A DNA stretch of 64,000 bases, taken from assembly GCA_000720535.1 (NCBI GenBank), contig JOAZ01000006.1, positions 186,001 through 250,000 on the forward strand. The letters are read 5' to 3'. The notes beneath the pieces are model-generated. The model searched no databases. It worked only from the letters and a program-made list of their open reading frames with translations, and was not told the DNA's origin. Shown piece after piece: positions 18,398 to 26,753 of the stretch. The position numbers and the translations under genes are program-made. The number at the start of each line of letters is the position of its first letter. The first letter of the stretch is position 1. Source of the DNA: Streptomyces halstedii (GTDB lineage Bacteria; Actinomycetota; Actinomycetes; Streptomycetales; Streptomycetaceae).

Positions 18398-18604
18398 TCA
18401 GCCGACGGCGAGCTTGACCATGTCCGCCTGGGGCCCCTTCTGGCCCTGCGAGATCTCGAACTCAACTCGCTGACCCTCTTCGAGGGTGCGGTACCCGTCC
18501 ATCTGGATCGCGCTGTAGTGGACGAAAACATCCGCACCACCGTCGACCGCGATGAAGCCGTACCCCTTCTCCGCGTTGAACCACTTGACGGTGCCCTGAG
18601 CCAT
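18398..18604 (-). CDS. Cold-shock domain protein
   Basis: A 68-residue single cold-shock domain protein from ATG 18604. RNP1-like GYGFIAVD and RNP2-like VFVHYSAI motifs follow the opening [17 protein letters not shown]; the end is [12 protein letters not shown]. These motifs bind single-stranded RNA or DNA. The short OB-fold size is standard. It is separated from groEL2 by tandem repeats and a terminator, so it is probably monocistronic. It belongs to the ScoF/CspA-like group of Streptomyces, but which paralogue cannot be decided here. Confidence 0.95.
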   Translation of the reverse strand: MAQGTVKWFNAEKGYGFIAVDGGADVFVHYSAIQMDGYRTLEEGQRVEFEISQGQKGPQADMVKLAVG

Positions 18605-18960
18605 GCCTAACTCCCCTATTACTGGCCCTTGCACGAGCCCGCACTTCGCGGGCCCGGGTCAGAACTCACCCTCCGTCAGGAGAGGGTGGTGTGCGTCGGA
18701 ACGCGTCGACCGCCGCTGAATGTATCTGTCCAACTGCCCTCTGCAACAGGTCAATCGGACGAGAATTCTGGGCACGCCGGAACACCCGGATGGAGAAATC
18801 GGGGGAGATTCCTGGGCAAGTCGGGCCTGACAAAGGCCGCTTATGCCGCAAGTAGTACACGCACTTTGGCTGCTTCTAGTCGTGACGGGGCGCATTCTCA
18901 TATGCGGATGGCACGAGCAGCGGAGGGGACTTCCCCAACTGTACCCCGCTCAACCATGCA
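18605..18960. other. Intergenic region upstream of the cold-shock gene
   Basis: About 350 bp without a convincing gene. It has lower GC than the flanks, which fits the promoter and 5' leader of the cold-shock gene on the minus strand. Short open frames here lack ribosome-binding sites and family resemblance. Confidence 0.5.
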
Positions 18961-18997
18961 GAATTGCCCCCTCCGTTTCTCCCGGAGGGGGCAATTC
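18961..18997. terminator. Terminator of the thrC-moaD transcript
   Basis: Perfect 15-bp inverted repeat GAATTGCCCCCTCCG / CGGAGGGGGCAATTC with a 7-base loop, 32 bp beyond the MoaD-like stop codon. Confidence 0.85.
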
Positions 18998-19028
18998 AGG
19001 GGACGCGGCGGCCCGGCGGCCGGGCGGG

Positions 19029-19304
19029 TCAGCCTCCGGCGACGGCCGGGATGATCGAGATGCCGGCGCCGTCCGGGGTGGCCGTCCGCAGGCCCTCCTC
19101 GAAGCGCACGTCGTCGTCGTTGACGTACACGTTCACGAAGCGGCGCAGCTTGCCCTCGTCGTCCAGGACGCGGGCGGCGATGCCGGGGTGGTTCTTCTCC
19201 AGGGACTCGATGACCTCGGAGAGGACCGAGCCCTCCGCCTCGACCTCGGACAGACCGCCCGTGTAGGTGCGGAGGATGGTGGGGATACGGACCTTGACGC
19301 TCAT
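19029..19304 (-). CDS. MoaD/ThiS-family ubiquitin-like sulfur carrier
   Basis: A 91-residue protein starting at ATG 19304 and ending ...IPAVAGG. The terminal Gly-Gly is the functional signature of sulfur carriers that are adenylated and thiocarboxylated. VRIPTILRTYTGGLSEVEAE and RRFVNVYVNDDDVRFEEGLR match the beta-grasp MoaD-like family. It sits 27 bp behind thrC and shares its terminator, so it is probably co-transcribed. Roles in molybdopterin, thiamine or amino-acid thiolation are possible; proximity to thrC and a SAM riboswitch hints at sulfur amino-acid metabolism, but this is inference. Confidence 0.85.
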   Translation of the reverse strand: MSVKVRIPTILRTYTGGLSEVEAEGSVLSEVIESLEKNHPGIAARVLDDEGKLRRFVNVYVNDDDVRFEEGLRTATPDGAGISIIPAVAGG

Positions 19305-19331
19305 GTGGGTGCCTTCCTCGTTCTCGGGTGG

Positions 19332-20627
19332 TCAGTTGGCGGCGAGGCCCGCGTCGCGGAACGCCTCAAGGCTGGGCCGGATCGTCGCCGACAGGCCGGT
19401 CGTCGGGGCGACCGCGTCGAGCGTCTTCAGCCCGTCGCCGGTGTTCAGGACGACGGTGGTCAGCGCCGGGTCGATCAGCCCCGCCTCGATCAGCTTCTTC
19501 GTCACGCCGACCGTCACACCGCCCGCGGTCTCCGCGAAGATGCCCTCGGTGCGGGCCAGCAGCTTGATCGCGTCCACGACCTGCTCGTCGTCGACGTCCT
19601 CCACGGCGCCGCCGGTGCGCCGGGCGATGTCCAGGACGTACGGTCCGTCCGCCGGGTTGCCGATCGCCAGGGACTTGGCGATGGTGTTCGGCTTCTGCGG
19701 GCGCACCACGTCGTGACCGCCCTTGAAGGCGGCGGAGACCGGGGAGCAGCCCTCGGCCTGGGCACCGAAGATCTTGTACGGCTTGTCCTCGACCAGGCCG
19801 AGCTTGATCAGCTCCTGGAGACCCTTGTCGATCTTCGTGAGCTGCGATCCGGACGCGATCGGGATGACGATCTGGTCGGGCAGCCGCCAGCCGAGCTGCT
19901 CGCAGATCTCGTACGCCAGCGTCTTGGAGCCCTCGCCGTAGTACGGGCGCAGGTTGACGTTGACGAAGCCCCAGCCCTCACCGAGCGGGTCGCCGATGAG
20001 CTCCGAGCAGAAGCGGTTGACGTCGTCGTAGTTGCCCTCGATGCCGACCAGCTCACCGCCGTAGACGGCGGCCATGACGACCTTGCCCTGCTCCAGGTCG
20101 TGCGGGATGAAGACGCAGGAGCGGAAACCGGCGCGGGCCGCGGCGGCGCCCACCGCGCCGGCGAGGTTGCCCGTCGAGGAGCAGGAGAGGGTGGTGAACC
20201 CGAAGGCGCGGGCGGCCTCGACGGCGATGGCGACGACACGGTCCTTGAAGGAGTGCGTCGGGTTGCCGGAGTCGTCCTTGACGTACAGGCCGCCGGTGAC
20301 GCCCAGCTCACGGGCGAGGTTGTCGGCCTTGACCAGCTTGGTGAAGCCGGGGTTGATGTTGGGCTTGTCCGCGACGTCGGACGGCACGGGCAGCAGCGGC
20401 GCGTAGCGCCAGATGTTGGCCGGGCCCTCGGCGATGCGCTTCTTCAGCTCCTCGGGCGAGCCGCTCGGCAGGTCGTACGCCACTTCGAGCGGCCCGAAAC
20501 AGGACGCGCAGGCGAAAAGGGGGCCGAGGGGGAATCGCTCACCGCATTCGCGGCAGGAAAGCGCCGCGGCGGGACCGAGGTCCACGGTGGAAGCGGGGTC
20601 GTTCGCGGCAACTGTCTGCACAGCCAT
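19332..20627 (-). CDS. thrC: Threonine synthase
   Basis: A 431-residue PLP enzyme converting O-phosphohomoserine to threonine. The PLP lysine lies in NPTHSFKDRVVAIAVEAARA (about residue 127). The phosphate-binding SSTGNLAGAVGAAAARAG and the C-terminal GDGLKTLDAV also match the family. The N-terminus carries a four-cysteine, zinc-ribbon-like segment, LSCRECGERF and LFACASCFG. The start ATG 20627 lies about 20 bases downstream of a SAM-I riboswitch; GAGGAGAAAGGG upstream is the likely ribosome-binding region and abuts the riboswitch P1 stem. Cytosolic. Confidence 0.95.
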   Translation of the reverse strand: MAVQTVAANDPASTVDLGPAAALSCRECGERFPLGPLFACASCFGPLEVAYDLPSGSPEELKKRIAEGPANIWRYAPLLPVPSDVADKPNINPGFTKLVKADNLARELGVTGGLYVKDDSGNPTHSFKDRVVAIAVEAARAFGFTTLSCSSTGNLAGAVGAAAARAGFRSCVFIPHDLEQGKVVMAAVYGGELVGIEGNYDDVNRFCSELIGDPLGEGWGFVNVNLRPYYGEGSKTLAYEICEQLGWRLPDQIVIPIASGSQLTKIDKGLQELIKLGLVEDKPYKIFGAQAEGCSPVSAAFKGGHDVVRPQKPNTIAKSLAIGNPADGPYVLDIARRTGGAVEDVDDEQVVDAIKLLARTEGIFAETAGGVTVGVTKKLIEAGLIDPALTTVVLNTGDGLKTLDAVAPTTGLSATIRPSLEAFRDAGLAAN

Positions 20628-20647
20628 GATGGCGGAGGCCCTTTCTC

Positions 20648-20773
20648 CTCATCTTCCTCGTGACGGATTTCGCCACAAGACGGAATTGGCACCTTCCCCG
20701 CCATGACCTCTCGGTGCGGCGGGGGGGTTGCCGGGACTTCAACGGGCCGTTCCCTCTGTCCCTCTGGATGAGC
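20648..20773 (-). promoter_or_regulatory. SAM-I (S-box) riboswitch in the thrC leader
   Basis: On the minus strand the leader contains the S-box elements in order: the 5' P1 strand CTCATC, GAGGGAACGGCCCGTTGAAG, CCCGGCAACC, a GC-rich P3 with CCCCGCC pairing to GGCGGGG, AAGGTGCCAATTCC, and the closing P1 strand GATGAG. The P1 strands (20768-20773 and 20648-20653) are complementary, and the thrC ribosome-binding region follows at once. This is a clear SAM-I consensus. S-adenosylmethionine-dependent control of thrC translation or transcription is expected. Confidence 0.88.
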
Positions 20774-20928
20774 GCTATGGCACCGGATCCGTGGATCCGG
20801 GCGTTTATCGGCGGACCGACCCCGACATGCGAGGGCCATCCGCGTTGTTCAAGACTGTAACCGAAGCCCCGGACGATGGAGGTAGTCGTCCGAACCGCGA
20901 GATGGATCACATACAGGGAGTACCGACC

Positions 20929-21879
20929 GTGCTGGAAGAGGTCGAACGCTGGCTGACCAGGCGTTCCTGGTCGGCCGCCGACCGTCCGCTCGACCGCCTC
21001 ACGGCGGCCAGGGAGAAGGACCCGCACCGCGCGAGCGTGAGCGTCGTGCTGCCGGCGCTGGACGAGGAGGCGACGGTCGGCGCGATCGTCGCGGAGATCC
21101 GGCGCGAGCTGATGGAGAAGGTCCGGCTGGTCGACGAGCTGGTGGTCATCGACTCCGGCTCCACCGACGCCACCGCCGAGGTCGCCCGCGCGGCGGGGGC
21201 ACGGGTCGTGCACCGGGACGCGATCCTGCCCCGGATACCGGCCGTCCCCGGCAAGGGCGAGGTGCTGTGGCGCTCCCTGCTGGTGACCACCGGTGAGGTC
21301 GTCTGCTTCATCGACGCCGACCTCAAGGACTTCTCGGCGGACTTCGTCTCCGGAACCGTCGGCCCGCTGCTGACCGACCCCTCGGTGCAGTTCGTCAAGG
21401 CGATGTACGACCGGCCGCTGGGCGAGAGCACCGGCCAGGGCGGCCGGGTCACCGAACTGGTGGCCCGCCCGCTGCTCAACCTGCACTGGCCCCTGCTGGC
21501 GGGCTTCGTCCAGCCGCTGGGCGGTGAGTACGCGGTCCGCCGTTCCCTGCTCGAACAGCTCCCCTTCCCCGTCGGTTACGGCGTGGAGCTGGGCCTGCTC
21601 GTGGACGCCCTGCACACGGTGGGTCTGGACGCGCTCGGCCAGGTGGACGTCGGCGTACGCAAACACCGCCACCAGGACGGCCGGGCGCTGGGCCGCATGG
21701 CCGCGGCGATCTACCGCACCGCGCAGCTACGGCTGTCGCGGGGCCATCTGGTGCGGCCCGAGATCACCCAGTTCGAGCGGGGCGCGCACGGCTTCGAACC
21801 GCGCACCTACCCGGTGGACACCGAGGAGCGGCCGCCGATGGCCCGGATCGCCGAGTACGCCTCCCGCCGGGCGGCCTGA
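20929..21879 (+). CDS. gpgS: Glucosyl-3-phosphoglycerate synthase
   Basis: A 316-residue GT-A glycosyltransferase (GT81-like). GTG 20929 (VLEEVERWLTRRSW) is chosen because GGAG lies 8 bases upstream; ATG 20902 is in frame. Signatures: VSVVLPALDEEATVGAIVAE for nucleotide binding, VIDSGSTDATAEVARAAGA, the metal-binding CFIDADLKDF, and VQPLGGEYAVRRSLLEQLPF. The enzyme transfers glucose from an NDP-glucose to 3-phosphoglycerate, starting glucosylglycerate or methylglucose-polysaccharide synthesis. It reads divergently from thrC. The nearby otsA and otsB genes make compatible-solute metabolism a local theme. Confidence 0.88.
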   Translation: MLEEVERWLTRRSWSAADRPLDRLTAAREKDPHRASVSVVLPALDEEATVGAIVAEIRRELMEKVRLVDELVVIDSGSTDATAEVARAAGARVVHRDAILPRIPAVPGKGEVLWRSLLVTTGEVVCFIDADLKDFSADFVSGTVGPLLTDPSVQFVKAMYDRPLGESTGQGGRVTELVARPLLNLHWPLLAGFVQPLGGEYAVRRSLLEQLPFPVGYGVELGLLVDALHTVGLDALGQVDVGVRKHRHQDGRALGRMAAAIYRTAQLRLSRGHLVRPEITQFERGAHGFEPRTYPVDTEERPPMARIAEYASRRAA

Positions 21880-21901
21880 GGGCCGGGCGGGCGGGCCCGC
21901 G

Positions 21902-22339
21902 TCACGTTCCGTGCAGGCAGTCGTCCTTGACGCTGATCGTCACCGGGGCGGTCTGGGTCGCCGTGCCGTCCGAGGCGCGGAGTTCGGCGGCGTACTCGCC
22001 GACCGGCGTCGGTGCGATCGACACATGGACGAAGCCGACGAACGCGCCGGTGCGGTTCAGCTCATCGGGATAGATCCTTCCGCCCTGGCTGGACGAGCCG
22101 GGCGGCAGCTTCTGGATTCTGGTCTCGATGACCTCCGCCGTGCTTCCGGTGACGGAGGCGAGGAAATAGGTCTGGGGCCACCCGTGTTCGGGGGTGACGC
22201 ATATCCGCTGATTCCCCGGGTTCAGGGTCCAGGTCGCCGCCGGGTCGGCCGCCGAGGCCTGTGCCGCGCCGGCCGGCACCAGCGCGAAGGCCGTGGCCAG
22301 GGCGAACAGTAAGCCGGCCCCGCGATGGATTGATGTCAT
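21902..22339 (-). CDS. Small secreted protein, unknown
   Basis: A 145-residue protein with a clear signal peptide (MTSIHRGAGLLFALATAFAL, cleavage near AQASA). The mature part, beginning near AADPAATWTLNPGNQRICVT, contains two cysteines that could form one disulfide and beta-strand-rich segments such as AFVGFVHVSIAPTPVGEYAA. It resembles secreted Ig-like domains, but I do not recognise the family. It is convergent with gpgS and divergent from otsA. Confidence 0.65.
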   Translation of the reverse strand: MTSIHRGAGLLFALATAFALVPAGAAQASAADPAATWTLNPGNQRICVTPEHGWPQTYFLASVTGSTAEVIETRIQKLPPGSSSQGGRIYPDELNRTGAFVGFVHVSIAPTPVGEYAAELRASDGTATQTAPVTISVKDDCLHGT

Positions 22340-22532
22340 CAGTACCTCCTGGCTGGGCGCGTACGAGACGTCGCGTCCCCCGGCCGGTGACCGCCAGGAG
22401 ACCGTCCGAGAAGTGTCACCCGGCGGATACGCGCCTCACAAGGCGCGGGACCCGCCCCGCGGTGATCGTTGGTCCCAGGCCCCCGGGCCTTGTCACGTTT
22501 GGCGGCTTCCGCTTCGGGCTAGGTTCGGGTAC

Positions 22533-23909
22533 ATGGTCTCCGAGCACGCTGCCAAGGTCCTCGTCGCGTCCAACCGCGGCCCCGTGTCGTACACCCCGCG
22601 GGAGGACGGCTCGCTCGACTCGAAACGGGGCGGGGGCGGGCTCGTCTCCGGGCTGAGCGCCGTCGAGGACAAGGTGTGGGTGTGCGCGGCCCTGAGCGAC
22701 GGCGACCGCGAGGCGGTGCGGCGCGGGGTGTCCGAGCCCGGGGTGCGGATGCTCGACATCGACGCCTCCGTGCACACCGACGCGTACAACGGCATCGCGA
22801 ACTCGGTGCTCTGGTTCGTCCACCACATGCTCTACCAGACGCCCCTGGAGCCCGTCTTCGACGCGGAGTTCCGGCGGCAGTGGGCGTCCTACGAGGCGTA
22901 CAACCGCGCCTTCGCCGAGGCGCTGGCCGAAGAGGCCGACCCCGGTTCGGCGGTCCTCGTGCAGGACTACCACCTGACGCTGGTCCCCGGCATGCTGCGC
23001 GACCTCCGCCCCGACCTGCGGATCGGGCACTTCTCACACACCCCGTGGGCGCCCGTCGACTACTTCCGGCTGCTGCCCGACGACATCGGCGAGCAGGTGC
23101 TGCGCGGCATCCTGGGCGCCGACCGGGCCGCGTTCCTGACCCGCCGCTGGGCGGACGCGTTCATCGGCTGCTGCACGGAGATCCTGGGCGGCACCGGCGG
23201 GACCCGCATCGGCGTGCACGGCCTCGGAGCCGACGCGGACTTCCTGCGCCGCCGCTCGCACGAGGCGGACGTGGACCAGCGGATGGCGACCCTGCGGGAG
23301 CAGGTGGGCGCCGGCCGGAAGACGATCGTCCGGGTGGACCGCACGGAACTCTCCAAGAACATCGTGCGCGGGCTGCACGCCTACCGGGCGCTGCTGGAGG
23401 AGCGCCCCGAGTGGCGGGAACGCGTGGTGCACGTGGCGTTCGCCTACCCCTCACGGCAGGACCTCGCGGTCTACCGCGACTACACGGCGGAGGTCCAGCG
23501 GGTCGCCGAGGACATCAACGCGACGTACGGCACGGCCGACTGGACCCCGGTGCTGCTCCACGTCGACGACGACTTCGCCCGCTCGCTCGCCGCCTACCGG
23601 CTGGCGGACGTGGCCCTGGTCAATCCGATCCGCGACGGCATGAACCTGGTCGCCAAGGAGGTCCCGGTCGTCTCCGACCACGGCTGCGCGCTGGTGCTGT
23701 CCCGGGAGGCGGGTGCCTACGAGGAGCTGGGCGACGACGCGATCGTGGTCAATCCGTACGACGTGTCGGCCACGGCGGCGGCCCTGCACGAGGCGCTGAC
23801 CCTGGACGACGACGAGCGGTCGGCCCGCACCGGCCGCCTGGCCGACGCGGCGACCGCGCTGCCGCCGCAGCGGTGGTTCCTGGACCAGCTGGACGCGCTG
23901 CGCGGTTAG
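22533..23909 (+). CDS. otsA: Trehalose-6-phosphate synthase
   Basis: A 458-residue GT20 enzyme from ATG 22533, forming trehalose-6-phosphate from UDP/GDP-glucose and glucose-6-phosphate. Motifs: VASNRGPVSY, GGGGLVSGLS, VQDYHLTLVPGML, GHFSHTPWAP, the sugar-nucleotide site VDRTELSKNI and NPIRDGMNLVAKE. A TAGGTT hexamer lies 8 bases before the ATG and no ribosome-binding site is seen, so the mRNA may be leaderless. The matching phosphatase gene otsB lies convergently 84 bp downstream. Confidence 0.94.
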   Translation: MVSEHAAKVLVASNRGPVSYTPREDGSLDSKRGGGGLVSGLSAVEDKVWVCAALSDGDREAVRRGVSEPGVRMLDIDASVHTDAYNGIANSVLWFVHHMLYQTPLEPVFDAEFRRQWASYEAYNRAFAEALAEEADPGSAVLVQDYHLTLVPGMLRDLRPDLRIGHFSHTPWAPVDYFRLLPDDIGEQVLRGILGADRAAFLTRRWADAFIGCCTEILGGTGGTRIGVHGLGADADFLRRRSHEADVDQRMATLREQVGAGRKTIVRVDRTELSKNIVRGLHAYRALLEERPEWRERVVHVAFAYPSRQDLAVYRDYTAEVQRVAEDINATYGTADWTPVLLHVDDDFARSLAAYRLADVALVNPIRDGMNLVAKEVPVVSDHGCALVLSREAGAYEELGDDAIVVNPYDVSATAAALHEALTLDDDERSARTGRLADAATALPPQRWFLDQLDALRG

Positions 23910-23993
23910 CCGGCCGGGCCCCACCGACCGGGGCGGGCCGGACGGGACGCGGCGTGCCGGACGGGGCCGGCCGGTCGCGATCAGTCGTCCGGA

Positions 23994-24878
23994 TCAGTCG
24001 GCCCGGGGCCAGTCGGCCGGGGTCGCCCCGTCCAGCTCCAGGTGGCGGGCCAGCGAGGCCAGCAGGTCCGCCACCTCCGCCGGGCCGGACAGCAGCAGGT
24101 CGGCCCGGGCCGCGAGTTCGGGGACCTCGGTGCCGCTGCACACCAGCAGGCCGTAGACGCCCTGGGCGCGGAGCGCCTCCACCGTGGCGTACGCGGCGAG
24201 GTCCCCGAGGTCGTCCCCGGCGTACAGCACGGCCTCGGCGCCCGTCTCCCGTACGTACTCCGCCAGCGCCACGCCCTTGTCCATGCCCGGCGGGCGCAAC
24301 TCCAGGACGAGACGGCCGGGTTCGACGATCAGGCCGTGCCGTCCGGCGAGGTCGGTCAGCGGGCCGCGCAGGGCTTCGAAGGCGGCCTGGGGGTCGGTCG
24401 CCCGGCGGGTGTGTACGGCGAGGGCGTGGCCCTTGTCCTCGACCCGCGCGCCCTCGGCGGCGGCCCGCTCCAGGACGGCGGCGAGTTCGGCGCGGACGGC
24501 CTCGACACCCGGGGACGGTTCGGGGGCGTGGACGGTGTCCGTGGCGGCGTCCCACCGCTCGGCGCCGTAGTGGCCGAGTACGACGAGGTGGTCCAGGCCG
24601 GGTGCCCCGGCGAAGCCGCCGTACCGGACGGCGACGTCGGCCGGGCGGCCGGTGATCACGGCCACCGAGGCGACCCGCGGGGCGAGCGCGGAGAGGGCCG
24701 GGACGGCGTCGGCGTGGGCGCGGGACTGCTCGGGGTCCGGGACGATGTCGGCGAGTGTGCCGTCGAAGTCCAGCGCGACGACGGCGCGGGCGGGGCGGGC
24801 GAGGAGCGCGGCGAGCCCGTCGCGGCCGGCCTCGGTGGACGGGGCCGGCAGGGGGCGGAGGGGGTCCGGGGTGGCCAT
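23994..24878 (-). CDS. otsB: Trehalose-6-phosphate phosphatase
   Basis: A 294-residue HAD-superfamily phosphatase. The catalytic DxDGT motif is in VALDFDGTLADIVPDPEQSR (about residues 33-52), motif II VAVITGR follows, the Lys is in GVALAEYV/MDKG, and the Mg-binding YAGDDLGDLAAYA is motif IV. The cap segment includes VLGHYGAERW. It removes the phosphate from trehalose-6-phosphate made by the convergent otsA. The first 25 residues are Pro/Ala-rich. Length is normal for actinobacterial OtsB. Confidence 0.92.
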   Translation of the reverse strand: MATPDPLRPLPAPSTEAGRDGLAALLARPARAVVALDFDGTLADIVPDPEQSRAHADAVPALSALAPRVASVAVITGRPADVAVRYGGFAGAPGLDHLVVLGHYGAERWDAATDTVHAPEPSPGVEAVRAELAAVLERAAAEGARVEDKGHALAVHTRRATDPQAAFEALRGPLTDLAGRHGLIVEPGRLVLELRPPGMDKGVALAEYVRETGAEAVLYAGDDLGDLAAYATVEALRAQGVYGLLVCSGTEVPELAARADLLLSGPAEVADLLASLARHLELDGATPADWPRAD

Positions 24879-24940
24879 GGGGCGAGCGTATCGGGGCCGG
24901 GCGGGGGGTGCGGGGTGCTTCGGCCGGTGGACGGGCGGGC

Positions 24941-25065
24941 GTCGGGCGCTCCGGCCGGGCGGCCGTAGGCGGGGAAGGGCCGCGCGGGGTCAGCGGCTGC
25001 GGCCCGTCGGGCGCTCCGGCCGGGGCCGGAAGGCGGGGAAGGGCCGCGCGGGTCAGCGGCTGCGG
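24941..25065. repeat. Imperfect direct repeat, about 60 bp, two copies
   Basis: GTCGGGCGCTCCGGCCGGG, then GGCGGGGAAGGGCCGCGCGG, then TCAGCGGCTGCGG appear at 24941-25002 and again at 25006-25065. The second copy includes the last codons and stop of the DUF3263 gene, so the first is an intergenic duplicate of that gene end. Confidence 0.75.
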
Positions 25066-25304
25066 CGCCGGGTGTCCCGGATCCGGCGCAGGCGGTTGAC
25101 CGTGACCGGGTCCTCCGCCAAGGCACGGCGGTCGTCCAGGAGGGCGTTGAGGAGCTGGTAGTAGCGGACCGGGGAAATGCCCAGCCGCTCCCGGATCGCG
25201 CGTTCCTTGGCGCCCGGGCCCGGCCAGGACTGCCGTTCCACCGCCAGCACCGCGCGCTCCTGGTCGGAGAGCGCGGCTTCGGGGCCCGGGTCGGCGGCGG
25301 TCAT
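25053..25304 (-). CDS. DUF3263 small helix-turn-helix-like protein
   Basis: An 83-residue protein from ATG 25304 (MTAADPGPEAAL); a TTG at 25313 is in frame. The core LSDQERAVLAVERQSWPGPG, AKERAIRERLGISPVRYYQL and LNALLDDRRAL matches DUF3263, an actinobacterial family with an HTH-like arrangement suggesting DNA or RNA binding. The end is basic. It is separated by 10 bp from the sugar-binding protein gene upstream on the same strand, so read-through is likely. Confidence 0.8.
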   Translation of the reverse strand: MTAADPGPEAALSDQERAVLAVERQSWPGPGAKERAIRERLGISPVRYYQLLNALLDDRRALAEDPVTVNRLRRIRDTRRRSR

Positions 25305-25314
25305 ACCGGCCAAC

Positions 25315-26601
25315 TTACTCCGCGCTCTCCGCCTCCCGCGCCACGGAGGCGATGTTCCCGAGCACGGTCTCCGGGTTGCCGCCCGGCTCGACCGCGGAGC
25401 CGATCTTCTCCTTGACCGCCTCGCTGACCTGCGCCCATGACGTCTTGCCGAACGGGTAGAGCTGGGAGTTGGGCAGCGCCGCCACGAAGTCGTGCAGCTT
25501 CTTCTGCTTGCGGTCGGCCTCCATCCGCGCCGACGCGCTCCCGGTCACCGGCAGCAGGTCGTAGGCGTCGGCGAAGGCCAGGACGTTCGTGTCCTCGTAC
25601 GCGAAGTCGAGGAAGGTGCCTATCTCCTTGCGGTGGCCGTTCTGCTTGAAGCCCATCATCCAGTCGGCCACACCCATCGAGCCCTCGGTCGGACCGTCGG
25701 GCCCCGGCAGCGGGACCATGCCGACCTCGACGCCCTTCTTCTCGGCGTCCTGCATGAGCGTCGGGTGGCCGTTGAGCATGCCCACGTCGCCCTTGGTGAA
25801 CGCCTCGAACGCCTTCGCCCGGTCGAGCTTGCCGGGAGCGACCGGCCCGGTGAGCCCCTTGCCGACGAGGTCGTCCCTCAGCCACTGGAAGGTCTCGACG
25901 TTGGCCGCGGAGTCGATGGCGTACGTACCGGAGTCGTCGGTGTAGCCGCCGCCTCCGCTGAGCAGCCACATCAGGGTCTCGGCCTGGGACTCCTCCTGGC
26001 CGAGGGGCAGGGCGAAGGGATAGGTCACCCCGCTCTTCTTGAGCTTCTCGGCGTCGGCGCCGATGTCGTCCCAGGTCTGCGGGGCGTCGATGCCCGCCTC
26101 TGCGAACAGCCCCTTGTTGTAGAAGAGCAGCCGGGTGCTCGCCACGAACGGGAGGCCGTACAGGGCGCTGCCGACCTTGCCCGCCTCGCTGAGCGAGGGG
26201 AGGAAGTTGGACTCGGTCCGGATGGCGAGCATCTCGTTGGCGCGGTAGAGCTTGCCGGCCTTGGCGTAGTCGGCGTACGCGCCGATCTGCGCGATGTCCG
26301 GGGCCTCGTCGCGCTTGACCATGTCGGCGACCTCGCGGTCGACGTCCTTCCAGGAGTGGACGGTGACGTCGACCTTGATGCCGGGGTGGGTCTTCTCGAA
26401 CGTGGTGACGAGGTCGTCCCAGTACTTCTTCGAGGTGTTCTCCGCGCCGGTGCCGTAGTCCGCGGCGACCAGCTTCAGGGTGACACCCCCGGAGCCGCCG
26501 TCCGTCCCGCACCCCGACAACGTTGCCGTCAGACCGAGGGCGGCCACCGCCGCGGTCACACCCGTATAGCGCCGCTGCACAGTCTCGCCGTCCCTCTTCA
26601 T
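25315..26601 (-). CDS. ABC transporter sugar-binding lipoprotein
   Basis: A 428-residue extracellular solute-binding protein (family 1). Start ATG 26601 (MKRDGETVQRR) gives a normal lipoprotein signal with lipobox LSGC at about residues 29-32. Conserved segments are VTTFEKTHPGIKVDV, LYGLPFVASTRLLFYNKGLF and GDVGMLNGHPTLM. No permease genes are adjacent, so it is an orphan here, or its permeases are elsewhere; MsiK encoded at 58.3 kb could supply ATPase activity. It reads divergently from nagK across a shared region holding a dre site, suggesting an amino-sugar or related ligand. Confidence 0.85.
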   Translation of the reverse strand: MKRDGETVQRRYTGVTAAVAALGLTATLSGCGTDGGSGGVTLKLVAADYGTGAENTSKKYWDDLVTTFEKTHPGIKVDVTVHSWKDVDREVADMVKRDEAPDIAQIGAYADYAKAGKLYRANEMLAIRTESNFLPSLSEAGKVGSALYGLPFVASTRLLFYNKGLFAEAGIDAPQTWDDIGADAEKLKKSGVTYPFALPLGQEESQAETLMWLLSGGGGYTDDSGTYAIDSAANVETFQWLRDDLVGKGLTGPVAPGKLDRAKAFEAFTKGDVGMLNGHPTLMQDAEKKGVEVGMVPLPGPDGPTEGSMGVADWMMGFKQNGHRKEIGTFLDFAYEDTNVLAFADAYDLLPVTGSASARMEADRKQKKLHDFVAALPNSQLYPFGKTSWAQVSEAVKEKIGSAVEPGGNPETVLGNIASVAREAESAE

Positions 26602-26709
26602 GCCCGCGTGTGGTCCGCGCATGGTGGTCTACACCAGCGCGGTATCGATTCGGCAATGTAGCAGGGGGGCGGCCGGGGTCGTTTGTATGCGTACGCAACA
26701 AACTGCGCT

Positions 26710-26725
26710 AGTGGACTAGACCTTT
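26710..26725. promoter_or_regulatory. DasR-responsive element (dre) between the binding-protein gene and nagK
   Basis: AGTGGACTAGACCTTT matches the dre consensus (A[C/G]TGGTCTAGACCA[C/G]T) at 13 of 16 positions and lies 28 bp upstream of the nagK start. DasR control of nagKA is established in Streptomyces; the site could also affect the divergent lipoprotein gene. Confidence 0.8.
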
Positions 26726-26753
26726 TGGGGGTCCACGGGCGAAACTGTCTCCC

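Noticed and set aside
18659-18901. Small minus-strand genes upstream of the cold-shock gene
   Set aside because: Overlapping short frames in several registers without ribosome-binding sites; more likely promoter and leader.
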